Assembly: GCA_028289195.1 (NCBI GenBank)
Contig: JANQQR010000010.1
Span: 42,846 to 106,845, forward strand
Length of the DNA stretch: 64,000 nucleotides
Reading direction: 5' to 3'
From: Phycisphaerales bacterium
Lineage (GTDB): Bacteria; Planctomycetota; Phycisphaerae; Phycisphaerales; UBA1924
Shown: piece after piece, positions 30,624 through 38,862 of the stretch
Numbering within the stretch: position 1 is the stretch's first letter
Layout: each line of letters starts with the position of its first letter
Position numbers and translations under genes: made by a program
Notes under the pieces: generated by a model
The model's database searches: none
Seen by the model: only the letters and a program-made list of their open reading frames with translations
What the model was told of the DNA's origin: nothing

Positions 30624-31553
30624 ATGCTCTCGTGGCGCCGCCTCACCGGCGGGGGCGCACCGACGCTCGTCGCCTGCTCGGGCGGCGCCGACTCCAGCGC
30701 GCTGGCGCTGGCCCTGGCGTCCGGGGGCGCCGGCTCGTGCACGATCGCCCATATCGTCCACGACCTCCGCCCCCGCGCAGAGGCCGAGGCCGATCGCGAC
30801 AGCGCCCGCGATCTCGCGGCGCGCCTCGCCTGGGACTTCCGCGAGGCCGAGATTCGCATCGGCCCGGGCAACCCCGAGTCGCAGGCCCGATCCCAGCGCT
30901 ACGCGGCTCTGCAAAGCCTCGCCGAGGAGCGCGCCATCGGGTTCGTCGCCACCGCCCACCACGCCGACGACCAGCTCGAGACGCTCGTCATGGCCCTGCT
31001 CCGCGGCACCGGGCCCGCCGGACTGCGCGGGGCCGCCCGCTCGCGCCCGCTCGGCGATCGCGTCCGCCTCATCCGCCCGATGCTCGGGTGCACCCGGTCC
31101 GAGGCCGAAGCCCTTTGCGCGCTCGCCGGGCACGAGTGGCGCGAAGACGACACCAACCGCGACACCTCCCGCCTGCGCGCCGCGCTCCGCCACGGCCCGC
31201 TCGCCGAGATCCGCGCCCTCCGACCCGAGGGCGCCCGTCGCGCCGCCCGCACGGCGCGCCTCATGCGCGACGCCCACGCCATGGTCGGGTCGATCGTCGA
31301 GCGTCTCGATCCGGGCGCCGACGAGTGGCCCCGCGACGCGCTACGCGACCAGCCGGAGCTCGTCCTCGGCGAGCTGCTGCGCGAGGGTGCGCGCCGGCGC
31401 CTCGACGGCGCACGCGCCGACCGGCTCACCGGCGCGCTCGTCGACCAGGCGGCGCACGCGATCCGTTCGGACTCGACCGATTCCAAGCGCTTCGACTGGC
31501 CCGGCGGGCTCACGCTGGAAGTGCACGCGCGCCATGTGCGCTTTGCGCGCTGA
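30624..31553 (+). CDS. tilS: tRNA(Ile)-lysidine synthetase
   Basis: A 309-residue cytoplasmic enzyme that attaches lysine to C34 of the AUA-reading tRNA-Ile using ATP. The PP-loop S19-G-G-A-D-S24 (ACSGGADSSALAL) and the ATAHHADDQLET segment are diagnostic. WREDDTNRD also matches the family. It lacks the long C-terminal domain of the E. coli enzyme and is close to the short form. The start is uncertain: the ATG at 30624 places the PP-loop at the usual distance; GTGs at 30540 and 30612 are in frame, the second having GGAG ten bases upstream. The gene is likely essential. Confidence 0.82.
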   Translation: MLSWRRLTGGGAPTLVACSGGADSSALALALASGGAGSCTIAHIVHDLRPRAEAEADRDSARDLAARLAWDFREAEIRIGPGNPESQARSQRYAALQSLAEERAIGFVATAHHADDQLETLVMALLRGTGPAGLRGAARSRPLGDRVRLIRPMLGCTRSEAEALCALAGHEWREDDTNRDTSRLRAALRHGPLAEIRALRPEGARRAARTARLMRDAHAMVGSIVERLDPGADEWPRDALRDQPELVLGELLREGARRRLDGARADRLTGALVDQAAHAIRSDSTDSKRFDWPGGLTLEVHARHVRFAR

Positions 31554-31576
31554 CTGTTGTGCGCGCAAAACAACAG

Positions 31577-31603
31577 AAGGCCCGGCATGTGCTGCCGAGC
31601 CTT
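31577..31603. terminator. Hairpin downstream of tilS
   Basis: AAGGCCCGGCA and TGCCGAGCCTT pair around TGTGC, 23 bases after the tilS stop. There is no T run in the tilS direction; on the other strand TGTTGTTTTG follows. The stem and the flanking CCGTCGGGGGAGG reappear at 31851-31890. Confidence 0.5.
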
Positions 31604-31757
31604 CCGTCGGGGGAGGGAGGAGAATCTTGAGTCGTGTGTCTTGCTCACCTGTTAGTACGGAAAGCGCGCACCGAAGTTCAGCGTTGAAGGCGGTGCGTTT
31701 CCACATTGGGGGTTCGCCCCCGCCCGCTGCGCGCAGCGCACACACAACACGCAAGGC

Positions 31758-31799
31758 GTAGGTGATCATCCCTACACCCACACTGATGATCCTCTAGGG
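31758..31799. repeat. CCTAGG-type hairpin repeat, copy 17
   Basis: TAGGTGATCATC and GATGATCCTCTAGG. It lies between the ends of the convergent tilS and sigma-factor genes. Confidence 0.75.
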
Positions 31800-31842
31800 A
31801 TGCGCTGTTCCCTCTGCCCCTTTGCCCCTTTGCCCCTTCTCT

Positions 31843-31876
31843 AAAAAAGGAAAGACCCGGCACGAGGCCGGGCCTT
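31843..31876 (-). terminator. Rho-independent terminator of the sigma-factor gene
   Basis: Read leftward, AAGGCCCGGC, CTCGT loop, GCCGGGTCTT, then TCCTTTTTT. This is a proper stem followed by a T run, about 85 bases after the stop codon at 31959. It is the only textbook intrinsic terminator seen in the window. Confidence 0.75.
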
Positions 31877-31958
31877 CCGTCGGGGGGGGAGGAAACTTGT
31901 ACCCACGCGGGCCACCCTCACGAAAAGGGATTCGACCGGCCCGCGCGGGGAGATTCGT

Positions 31959-33050
31959 TCAGTTCAGCGAAGCGGCGTTCTCGAGACCCTCTTCGCCCTG
32001 CTCGGGACGCGGGGCGCCGAGGAACGAATGCTCGAGCTCGCCCCGGATCTTCTCCAGAGCCTTGTTCTGGATCTGACGGACACGCTCTTTCGTGACGCCG
32101 ATGATCTGGCCGACCTGCTCGAGCGTCATGGGCTTCGTGTCCGTCTCCGGGCTCTCGAGGCGGAACCGGTGCTCGATCACCGTCTTCTCGATGTCCGACA
32201 GCTCGCACTGGTTCTCAGAGACGATCCGTCGCACCTCGCTGGCGGCATCCGACTGGAACTCGGCCCGCTTGGTGTCGAGGAAGTCGGACTTCTCGAGCTT
32301 GGGGTCGAAATCGGTCGGGAAGCGCTGGCGGTACTTGCTGAGCTTCATGCCCTGGCGGCTGAACGCCTTCAGGATCGCCCGGCAGGCGTACGTCGAGAAC
32401 TTGAAGCCTCGCTCGCAGTCGAACTTGTCGACGGCGCGGAGCAGGGCCATGTTGCCCTCGCTCACGAGGTCGGCGAAGTCCACCTCGCTCATGCGCGTCC
32501 GCTTGGCCATCGCCAGCACGAGCGCGAGGTTGGTCTCGGCGATCTGCACCCGCATCGTGTCGGCGACACGGTGCCAGCGCAGGAGCTCGTGCGCCTGCTC
32601 GGAGGTCGGCTGCTGATCGGCCGACTCCCAGATGTCCTGCTGCAGGCACCAGATCCGGTACCGCGAGTAGTTGTACTGCAGGAACAGAATCTTCTCTTCG
32701 GCGCCGGTCAGGATGACCTGCTCGCTCGACTTGTTCAGACGGTTCCGCGACGGCGTCAGATCGTCCATCACGGGGTGGTACCACGAGGCATCGGGCTTCT
32801 TCACATCCGGCGCGTCGTCGTAGATCCGCTGCTCGGCGTCGTCCTCGTAGAAGACGGGGTTGTCGATGAAGTCCTGCTCCTTGGCGAGCAGGTGGCGCAG
32901 CGTGGCCTCCTCGGCCTGGCTGAACGATCGCGCAGAGCGGCGCGACGACGAACGGCGGTTCGTCGCGGGCGGTGTCTCTGACACCCTCACCCCGGCCCGC
33001 CTCTGCAGGCGGTCAAGCGGTGAGTTGGGTTGGAAGAGGGACTTGCTCAT
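31959..33050 (-). CDS. Sigma-70 family RNA polymerase sigma factor
   Basis: A 363-residue transcription initiation factor. Residues about 118-235 hold sigma region 2: the EGNMALLRAVDKFDCERGFK and FSTYACRAILKAFSRQG stretches match regions 2.2-2.4. Residues about 283-337 hold region 4 with the helix-turn-helix TLEQVGQIIGVTKERVRQIQ. Only some 45 residues separate them, so region 3 is reduced or absent, and region 1.1 is missing. A long acidic and serine/arginine-rich N-terminus (residues 1-110) is unlike RpoD. It is likely an alternative (group 2 or 3) factor. The target promoters are unknown. Confidence 0.85.
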   Translation of the reverse strand: MSKSLFQPNSPLDRLQRRAGVRVSETPPATNRRSSSRRSARSFSQAEEATLRHLLAKEQDFIDNPVFYEDDAEQRIYDDAPDVKKPDASWYHPVMDDLTPSRNRLNKSSEQVILTGAEEKILFLQYNYSRYRIWCLQQDIWESADQQPTSEQAHELLRWHRVADTMRVQIAETNLALVLAMAKRTRMSEVDFADLVSEGNMALLRAVDKFDCERGFKFSTYACRAILKAFSRQGMKLSKYRQRFPTDFDPKLEKSDFLDTKRAEFQSDAASEVRRIVSENQCELSDIEKTVIEHRFRLESPETDTKPMTLEQVGQIIGVTKERVRQIQNKALEKIRGELEHSFLGAPRPEQGEEGLENAASLN

Positions 33051-33066
33051 GTCGTGCCTGGGTCTG

Positions 33067-33085
33067 GAGCCGCCTCATGCGGCTC
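33067..33085 (-). promoter_or_regulatory. Hairpin in the leader of the sigma-factor gene
   Basis: A perfect 7 bp stem, GAGCCGC-ATGAG-GCGGCTC, ends 16 bases before the ATG at 33050 in a leader with only a weak binding site (CAGG). It may modulate translation. Confidence 0.4.
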
Positions 33086-33416
33086 TGCCTTTCACTGATC
33101 CATTCGTTCTCGGAATACCGCTCGATGCACTAAAAGTTTCAGAAGTGATTGAAAGCTGCGGGACTCCAGGAGCACGCCGAACGCCAGGGTTGCTGATTGT
33201 TCCGGGACTCCCCGGACCGGTTTCCAGCCTCCGGGGATGTTCCGTCATCGACCGGTCGGCCGCGAAGCGCCCAATCGTGCTCTGCTCGTTGTACGCCCAA
33301 CCACCGAAAGGGTTTGGTTATTTGGAATCATTCTAAGAGAAAGAGACCCGAACGCAAGCCTTTTCCCGGTCCCCCGGTGCCCGCGAGAGCCCCGATCCTC
33401 TTATGGAGCCGGGCGA
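33086..33416. other. Intergenic stretch without a recognised gene
   Basis: It separates the divergent sigma-factor and sod genes. It contains the leader region of the sigma-factor gene and an AT-richer patch near 33310-33345 (GGTTATTTGGAATCATTCTA). I see no supported coding sequence or RNA in it. Confidence 0.5.
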
Positions 33417-33445
33417 TTGACCCCCTCGGGCACCCCTGATAGCGT
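33417..33445 (+). promoter_or_regulatory. Promoter of the superoxide dismutase gene
   Basis: TTGACC (33417-33422), 17 bp, TAGCGT (33440-33445): a housekeeping-type promoter and a useful contrast to the CTGGCn promoters of the array. Confidence 0.65.
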
Positions 33446-33549
33446 TCGAACCCCGCTGGCGACGCGCCAGGGGCGATTTTTCAGGACCATCCCCCGATCG
33501 CGCCCTCGCCGCTGGGCCGGGCGGGCCACGCTAGAGGAGAACACCCAAA

Positions 33550-34185
33550 ATGGCATTCACCCTCCCCGACCTCCCCTACGCCAACGACGCCCTCGAGCCC
33601 CACATCGATGCGCGGACGATGGAGATCCACCACGACAAGCACCACGCCGCCTACGTGTCCAAGGCCAACGACGCCCTGGCCGGCTCGCCCCTCGACGGCA
33701 AGGACGTCGAGACCGTGGTGAAGAACCTCGGCCAGCTGCCCGCCGACAAGCAGACCGCCGTGCGTAACAACGCCGGCGGCCACTGGAACCACTCGCTCTT
33801 CTGGCAGGTCATGGGCCCGGGCGCCGGCGGCAACCCGTCGGGCGACCTCGGCGCCGCGATCGACAGCGCGTTCGGCTCGTTCGACGCGTTCAAGGAGAAG
33901 TTCGCCGCCGCAGCCGCGACGCGCTTCGGCTCGGGCTGGGCCTGGCTCTGCGTGCACCCCGGCGGCAAGGTCGACGTCTGCTCGACCGCCAACCAGGACA
34001 ACCCGCTCATGAAGGACTCGATCGGCGACGCCGCGGGCTGCGGCGGGCACCCGATCCTCGGCCTCGACGTCTGGGAGCACGCCTACTACCTCAACTACCA
34101 GAACCGGCGCCCCGACTACATCGGCGCGTTCTGGAACGTCGTCAACTGGGCGAAGGTCGCCGAGTTGTACGCAGCCGCGAAGTAG
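33550..34185 (+). CDS. sodA: Superoxide dismutase (Mn/Fe family, Mn-type residues)
   Basis: A 211-residue enzyme that converts superoxide to oxygen and peroxide. The metal ligands are H27 (MEIHHDKHH), H81 ([10 protein letters not shown]), D173 and H177 ([19 protein letters not shown]). The Gly-Gly before HWN, and no Gln there, favour manganese. A small insertion before the last ligands ([17 protein letters not shown]) carries a cysteine and is longer than usual. There is no signal peptide, so it is cytoplasmic. GAGGAG lies upstream of the ATG at 33550, and a TTGACC/TAGCGT promoter precedes it. Confidence 0.92.
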   Translation: MAFTLPDLPYANDALEPHIDARTMEIHHDKHHAAYVSKANDALAGSPLDGKDVETVVKNLGQLPADKQTAVRNNAGGHWNHSLFWQVMGPGAGGNPSGDLGAAIDSAFGSFDAFKEKFAAAAATRFGSGWAWLCVHPGGKVDVCSTANQDNPLMKDSIGDAAGCGGHPILGLDVWEHAYYLNYQNRRPDYIGAFWNVVNWAKVAELYAAAK

Positions 34186-34195
34186 GTCGATCGCC

Positions 34196-34262
34196 ATCCG
34201 GGTGCTCGCGCACCTCGGCTCGTCACGAGTCCGTACAAGCCGAACCGCGCGAGCGGTCGGAT
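34196..34262. repeat. REP-like pair, inward type, copy 8
   Basis: Standard palindromes, GGTGC-TCGC-GCACC and CCGC-GCGA-GCGG, starting 10 bp after the sod stop codon. It is the last copy in the window. Confidence 0.8.
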
Positions 34263-34270
34263 CGCTCGGC

Positions 34271-34313
34271 CCTAGAGGATCATCCCCCCACCCGGAACGA
34301 TGATCCCCTAGGG
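34271..34313. repeat. CCTAGG-type hairpin repeat, copy 18
   Basis: CCTAGAGGATCATC and GATGATCCCCTAGG between the convergent ends of sod and the AstD-like gene. No further copy is seen to the right. Confidence 0.8.
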
Positions 34314-34341
34314 GTCACCCGATCCGTGCGCACAAAACCCG

Positions 34342-35940
34342 CTACAGCCACGAGTCGTCGAACAGCATGCCCGGCGACTCGGCGGCCGCCGTGCCGTCCT
34401 CGACCATGCTGGCGACCGGGTACGCGCAGTAGTCGAGGCTGAACGCCCCGGCCGGGCGATGGTTGCCGCTGATGCCCAGGCCACCGAAGGGCAGCTTGCC
34501 CGATGCTCCGGCCGTGCCCGTGTTCACGTTCACGCACCCGGCGCGGGCCTCGATCATGAAGCGCTCGATCTCGGTCTTGTCGCTCGAGAAGATCGATGCA
34601 GCGAGCCCGAAGGCCGTCGCGTTGGCCTGGTCGATGGCGTCGTCGATGTCCGTGTAGACCGACGCCCGCAGGATCGGGCCGAACACTTCCGCGTCGCAGC
34701 CGGCGTCGCGACCGGGGTCCGTCGATCCGGTGGTGAACCGCTGCCCGGCGGGGAGTTTCACGATGCCGGGTGTGATGTAGGAGCCGCCGGTCGGCGAGTC
34801 CATGCGCGACGACTCGACGACCACCTCTCCCCCGCTGCCCGCGAGGCTCGCCTGGAACGCCAGCGCCGCGTCGAGCGATTCGGACCGGATGATCGGCCCC
34901 ATGAACGGCTGCTGCCCGGCGACGCCCCAAGGGTCGCCCACCACCAGGTTGCTGGCGATCTTGGCGAGCAGGCCGAGGAAGCGGTGCGCGATCGACTCGT
35001 GCACGATCACGCGCCGCGTGCAGGTGCAGCGCTGGCCGGTGGTCGCAAACGCGGCGCGGGCGCACTCGATCGCGGCCTGGCGTAGGTCGCACGAGGGCGT
35101 GACGATCGCCGGGTTGTTGCCCCCCATCTCCAGCGCGATCATGCGCCCGGGCCGATCGAGGTTCGCTCCCAGGATCGCGCGCCCCACGGGCCACGACCCC
35201 GTGAACAGGATGCCGTCCGGCTCGTCGTGCCCGACGACCGCCTTGGCGACGTCGGTCCCGCCCTGGACGAGGTTCACGACACCCTTGGGCGCCCCAACGG
35301 AGTCGAGCGCCTCGATCATCATCTCGGCGAGGATCTGGCCGCACGCCGGGGTCTTGTCGCTGGGCTTGAACACGCACGTGTTCCCGGTGAGCAGCGCCGG
35401 CACCATGTGGCCGTTGGGCAGGTGCACCGGGAAGTTGAACGGTCCCACCACGGCCATCACGCCGTGCGGACGGAACGAGCACACGCCCCGCTTGGTCTCG
35501 CCCAGCGGGATCTCGTAGCCGGTCACCCGCGCGAGGCCCGAGCCGTCGGACTGCTGGCCCTCGAGCAGCGTCGTCGCGACCTTGCCGGCAAGCAGCTTGG
35601 CCTCGCCCCGCGCTTCCCACATCGCCTTACCGGTCTCGGCGGTGATCAGGCGCGTGACGTCTTCCTCGCGCTGTGCGCACAGGTCGGCGTAGGCGCGCAG
35701 CGCCGCTGCGCGCTTCTCGCGTCCAAACGCCAGCCACGCCGGCTGCGCGGCGCGTGCCGCTTCCATCGCGCGCTGCACGTCGTCCGTCGACGACCCTCCC
35801 TCCCACACGGTCCGCTCGGGATCGCTCGGCGAGAAGGAGCGCACCGCGTCGCCGCCGGAGAGCGAGACGGTCTCGCCACCGATGAGGTTGGCCGGGTGGA
35901 GGGTCGGGAACGCCGTGTCGGTGCTTGTCGTCGTGGTCAT
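34342..35940 (-). CDS. astD: Succinylglutamate semialdehyde dehydrogenase-like enzyme
   Basis: A 532-residue NAD(P)-dependent aldehyde dehydrogenase. The catalytic residues are visible: N169 (GPFNFP), E271 (LEMGGNNP) and C305 (TGQRCTCTRR). The LEMGGNNPAI and QRCTCTRR forms are characteristic of AstD. In the arginine succinyltransferase pathway it oxidises N-succinylglutamate semialdehyde. Its ATG at 35940 overlaps the stop of the astA-like gene by four bases (ATGA), so the two are translationally coupled. It is the last gene of the operon. The protein is somewhat longer than E. coli AstD because of its N-terminus. Confidence 0.85.
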   Translation of the reverse strand: MTTTTSTDTAFPTLHPANLIGGETVSLSGGDAVRSFSPSDPERTVWEGGSSTDDVQRAMEAARAAQPAWLAFGREKRAAALRAYADLCAQREEDVTRLITAETGKAMWEARGEAKLLAGKVATTLLEGQQSDGSGLARVTGYEIPLGETKRGVCSFRPHGVMAVVGPFNFPVHLPNGHMVPALLTGNTCVFKPSDKTPACGQILAEMMIEALDSVGAPKGVVNLVQGGTDVAKAVVGHDEPDGILFTGSWPVGRAILGANLDRPGRMIALEMGGNNPAIVTPSCDLRQAAIECARAAFATTGQRCTCTRRVIVHESIAHRFLGLLAKIASNLVVGDPWGVAGQQPFMGPIIRSESLDAALAFQASLAGSGGEVVVESSRMDSPTGGSYITPGIVKLPAGQRFTTGSTDPGRDAGCDAEVFGPILRASVYTDIDDAIDQANATAFGLAASIFSSDKTEIERFMIEARAGCVNVNTGTAGASGKLPFGGLGISGNHRPAGAFSLDYCAYPVASMVEDGTAAAESPGMLFDDSWL

Positions 35941-37097
35941 GCTTGGGTGGGTGCGGAGGAATCGGAGGCAGGAGCGCCGTCGGGTGCCGCGTGCGAAGGC
36001 TGAGTTGGATCGGCAGCGTTGAGCGGGCGACGAAGGTCGAGCGGCGTGAACGCCACGCGAGCCCCGGCGTCGATCCGCAGCGCCCTGGCGTACTCCTCGG
36101 GCAGCCGGATCTCCGATCCCTCGATCTGCACGGGCGCATGCAGCGCCCGGAAGTCGACGCCCGTCGACTCGACGCTCACGAAGCCCGCACCGCTTGTCGC
36201 CGACTCCTCGCAGACCCCCGCAAACGTCGCGCTGCCGGTGTGGCGCACGAGGGAGATGTCGTCGGTCTCGACCTCGAGGTGGGGCCCGCCGTCGAAGGGA
36301 TCGATCCGCCCGACGTACTTGAACCCGAGCGACTCGAGCATCCGGCGCGCCGGCACCGTGTCGCGTCCCACCTGGGCGATGCCCTGGCGGGCCTCGGGGG
36401 GCAGCAGTGTCAGGTAGACGTCCTCGCGGGGCAGCAGAGAGGTCATGAACTCGCGCGAGTGCTGGCAGAACTTGTCGGCCTCGACATAGGTCAGGTTGAT
36501 GAACCGGCGCCCGAAGTGCTCCCAGAAGGTGTTGCGCCCGTCGGGTGTGATCGGCGCCATCATCTCGGCCAGCATGTGATCGCTGAATTCCTTGCGGTGC
36601 GCGCCGATGTAGTGGAAGCGGATCAGCGAGAGCTGCTTGCCCAGCTTCTCGGGGTGGCGACGCATGCTCGGGCCGAGGATGAGCCCGCCGATCTCGGTCT
36701 TGCCGGACTCATCGAGGAACAGCCGGGCCACGGTGTGGGTCGCACCGCTCTGCAGGTCGTGCGAGAAGAACTCGCGGCGCTGCAGCTCGAAGCTGACGTT
36801 GGGATGCCCCGGCTGGCCCATCTTGGCGATGATCATCGCCGTGCCGACGCACGCGTCGGATTCGGAATCCGCGATCGTGAACATGAAGATCGGCGACCCG
36901 CTGGTGGCGCTCTCGTCGCCCGAGCCGTAATTGATCTCGCCGTCGCCCGCGGCCGCCTTCCTGAACGAAGCGCGGCTGCGCGCGATCTTCTCCGCGATGA
37001 TGTCCTTGTCTGCGGGCAGATTGATGAAGTGCACCATCTTGGCCATCTTCAGCAAGATGTCCGTGTCGTCGGGATGGCTCGGACGGATGATGTGCAT
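35937..37097 (-). CDS. astA: Arginine/ornithine N-succinyltransferase-like protein
   Basis: A 386-residue acyltransferase of the AstA family (E. coli AstA has 344). The start MHIIRPSHPDD at 37097 lies 2 bases after the stop of the aminotransferase. Family features include ELQRREFFSHDLQ, LFLDESGKTEIGGLILGP, WEHFGRRFINLTYVEADK and PREDVYLTLLP. It would transfer succinyl from succinyl-CoA to the alpha-amino group of arginine or ornithine. About 40 extra, Pro/Ala/Ser-rich C-terminal residues look disordered. With no AstB nearby, ornithine may be the better substrate; this is inference. Confidence 0.82.
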   Translation of the reverse strand: MHIIRPSHPDDTDILLKMAKMVHFINLPADKDIIAEKIARSRASFRKAAAGDGEINYGSGDESATSGSPIFMFTIADSESDACVGTAMIIAKMGQPGHPNVSFELQRREFFSHDLQSGATHTVARLFLDESGKTEIGGLILGPSMRRHPEKLGKQLSLIRFHYIGAHRKEFSDHMLAEMMAPITPDGRNTFWEHFGRRFINLTYVEADKFCQHSREFMTSLLPREDVYLTLLPPEARQGIAQVGRDTVPARRMLESLGFKYVGRIDPFDGGPHLEVETDDISLVRHTGSATFAGVCEESATSGAGFVSVESTGVDFRALHAPVQIEGSEIRLPEEYARALRIDAGARVAFTPLDLRRPLNAADPTQPSHAAPDGAPASDSSAPTQA

Positions 37098-37099
37098 GC

Positions 37100-38578
37100 T
37101 CAGGCTTTCGTTCCCATGGCCGACGCGGTCCGGGCCATCGCCGACTCGATGATCTCGAAGGCGCGGTCCCAGGTCTCGAGCTCCATCACGCCCAGCGGCG
37201 GCAGGAATCGCACGTGGAACGGGCCGTGCCCGCAGTAGAACGCGATGATGCCCTCTTCGAAGAGCATGTGGCACAGCTTGCCGATCGCTTCCTTCTTCCC
37301 GCCGAACGGCGTGAAGCGCATCATGCCGCCGAACCCGCCGGTGATGCCCCCGACGCCCTCGACGGCGGGGAACCACTCGGGGTGCTTCTCCGCCAGCGCC
37401 TTGATGCCCTGCTCGAAGCGCCCGTGATGCCGGGCGATCGAGCCGGATTCGCCGTAGTACCCGCCCCCCGAAAGCCGCTCGAGGATCCGGGTGCCGACCT
37501 GCAGCGTGTCGGTCGAGCCGAGGAACGTGCCGCTGAGCAGTCCCGGCTTGGGGTTGTATTCGCTCGTGTACAGCGTCGCGCACACCTGGCTAAGCTTGCC
37601 GACGCACAGCACGTCGACGTACTCACCGAGCCCGAGCGCGTCGTAGCAGAACATCTCGGTCGTGCGCCCGAACGTCTGGATCTCGTCATCCCACACCGCG
37701 ATCCGGTGCGCCTTGCAGACCTCCATGAGCGCCTTGTGGAAGTCGGGCAGCGCGGTGTTGAACCCGCCCTCGCCCTGCACGAGTTCGAAGATGAAGCAGG
37801 AGTGCTCGTTGGGGTAGCGCTCGATGTACTGCTCGAGGTGCCAGACACACATGTCGATGTAGCGCGTCGGGCCCGACACGTCGCCGGCGCTCGCCCGGCG
37901 GGCCGCCACCTCGTCGTAGAACGGCATGTAGTCCACCAGCACGTTCAGCGGCAGGCCGGCGCGGTTGGCCGCCGAGTCGCCGATCTGGCTCATCGCCCAC
38001 GAGCGCCCCATGAAGCAGTGGCTGAAAGCGAGCACGCGCGACGCCGGGGCGTGCTTCTGGAAGCAGACCTTGACGGCGCTCTCGTTCGCCATGGCGCCCG
38101 ACGTCGTCAGGAAGGCGTGCTCCAGGCGGCTGCCCTTCTTCGCCTCGCGCAGGAGGATCTCGCCGAATCGCACGGACTCCGGGTTCGCCTGCAGGTTGCC
38201 CTGCTGGACCGTGTCCCCCAGCGCCGCGTTGAGCGCTGTGCGCACGAGATCCGGGTCGCTGTGACCGAAGAACTGGACGCCGATCCCGGTGATCAGGTCC
38301 ATCTTCACCGAGCCGTCCATCAGCTCGACGAACGGCCCGTTGCCGATGCCCGAGCCCACGTAGGGGTAGAACAGCGGGCGACCGCGGACCTCGGCGGTCA
38401 GGCGCTGGAATTCCTCGAACGTCTGGGCAGACTCCGGCGACACAGGCCCGCGCACGTCGGTGATCGCGACCTGCTTCTCCCGCAGGTCGTCGACGATCGA
38501 GTCGATCGACGATCGAACGGCCTCGCTCTGGTGGAACTGAGACGCAACGGTCTGGGTCTGCTCGGTCGTCTCGGGCAT
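37100..38578 (-). CDS. Class III PLP-dependent aminotransferase (AstC-like role)
   Basis: A 492-residue class III aminotransferase. The PLP lysine is in VLCVGKLSQ; the preceding IAVWDDEIQTFGRT stretch contains the cofactor-contacting Asp. SGAMANESAVK is the phosphate-binding region. The ATG at 38578 has GAGGA upstream; upstream in-frame codons read as non-coding. It heads a tight operon with astA and astD, so succinylornithine or ornithine is the likely amino donor. The sequence is not obviously AstC or ArgD, and a lysine 6-aminotransferase-like activity is an alternative. No clear promoter; a TATCTATAAG patch lies near 38655. Confidence 0.8.
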   Translation of the reverse strand: MPETTEQTQTVASQFHQSEAVRSSIDSIVDDLREKQVAITDVRGPVSPESAQTFEEFQRLTAEVRGRPLFYPYVGSGIGNGPFVELMDGSVKMDLITGIGVQFFGHSDPDLVRTALNAALGDTVQQGNLQANPESVRFGEILLREAKKGSRLEHAFLTTSGAMANESAVKVCFQKHAPASRVLAFSHCFMGRSWAMSQIGDSAANRAGLPLNVLVDYMPFYDEVAARRASAGDVSGPTRYIDMCVWHLEQYIERYPNEHSCFIFELVQGEGGFNTALPDFHKALMEVCKAHRIAVWDDEIQTFGRTTEMFCYDALGLGEYVDVLCVGKLSQVCATLYTSEYNPKPGLLSGTFLGSTDTLQVGTRILERLSGGGYYGESGSIARHHGRFEQGIKALAEKHPEWFPAVEGVGGITGGFGGMMRFTPFGGKKEAIGKLCHMLFEEGIIAFYCGHGPFHVRFLPPLGVMELETWDRAFEIIESAMARTASAMGTKA

Positions 38579-38862
38579 GGGGTCCTCGTTTCCGGTCGTT
38601 GTTCGCCCGGGGTGTCCTCGGTTGGTGAGGGTTCGTGGGGGTTTGCGGGGCTTATAGATAGGATCGCCGCTCGCCTTCCCCGCCATCGGCTCGCGCACGC
38701 GTTGGCATGATCCTAGCGACCCCGGAGGGCCCCTGTTTCCGGGGCGTGCGCCGTCCGGATCGCACCGGCGCACCGGGGAATCGGACCGCCCCCGGGCTCG
38801 CGATGCGCCCCTGAACCCGGCCCTCTATTTTCGGACGCGCCGGGACCGGGCCCGGCCGCCGA

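Noticed and set aside
10869..34262. CRISPR array made of the recurring 67-88 bp elements
   Set aside because: Copies are dispersed, not regularly spaced, have no unique spacers between them and are themselves palindromic pairs; no cas genes are present.
1435..34313. Calling all CCTAGG hairpins Rho-independent terminators
   Set aside because: None of the copies has a T run after the stem on either strand, and one lies upstream of a gene start. They are recorded as repeats with possible terminator function.
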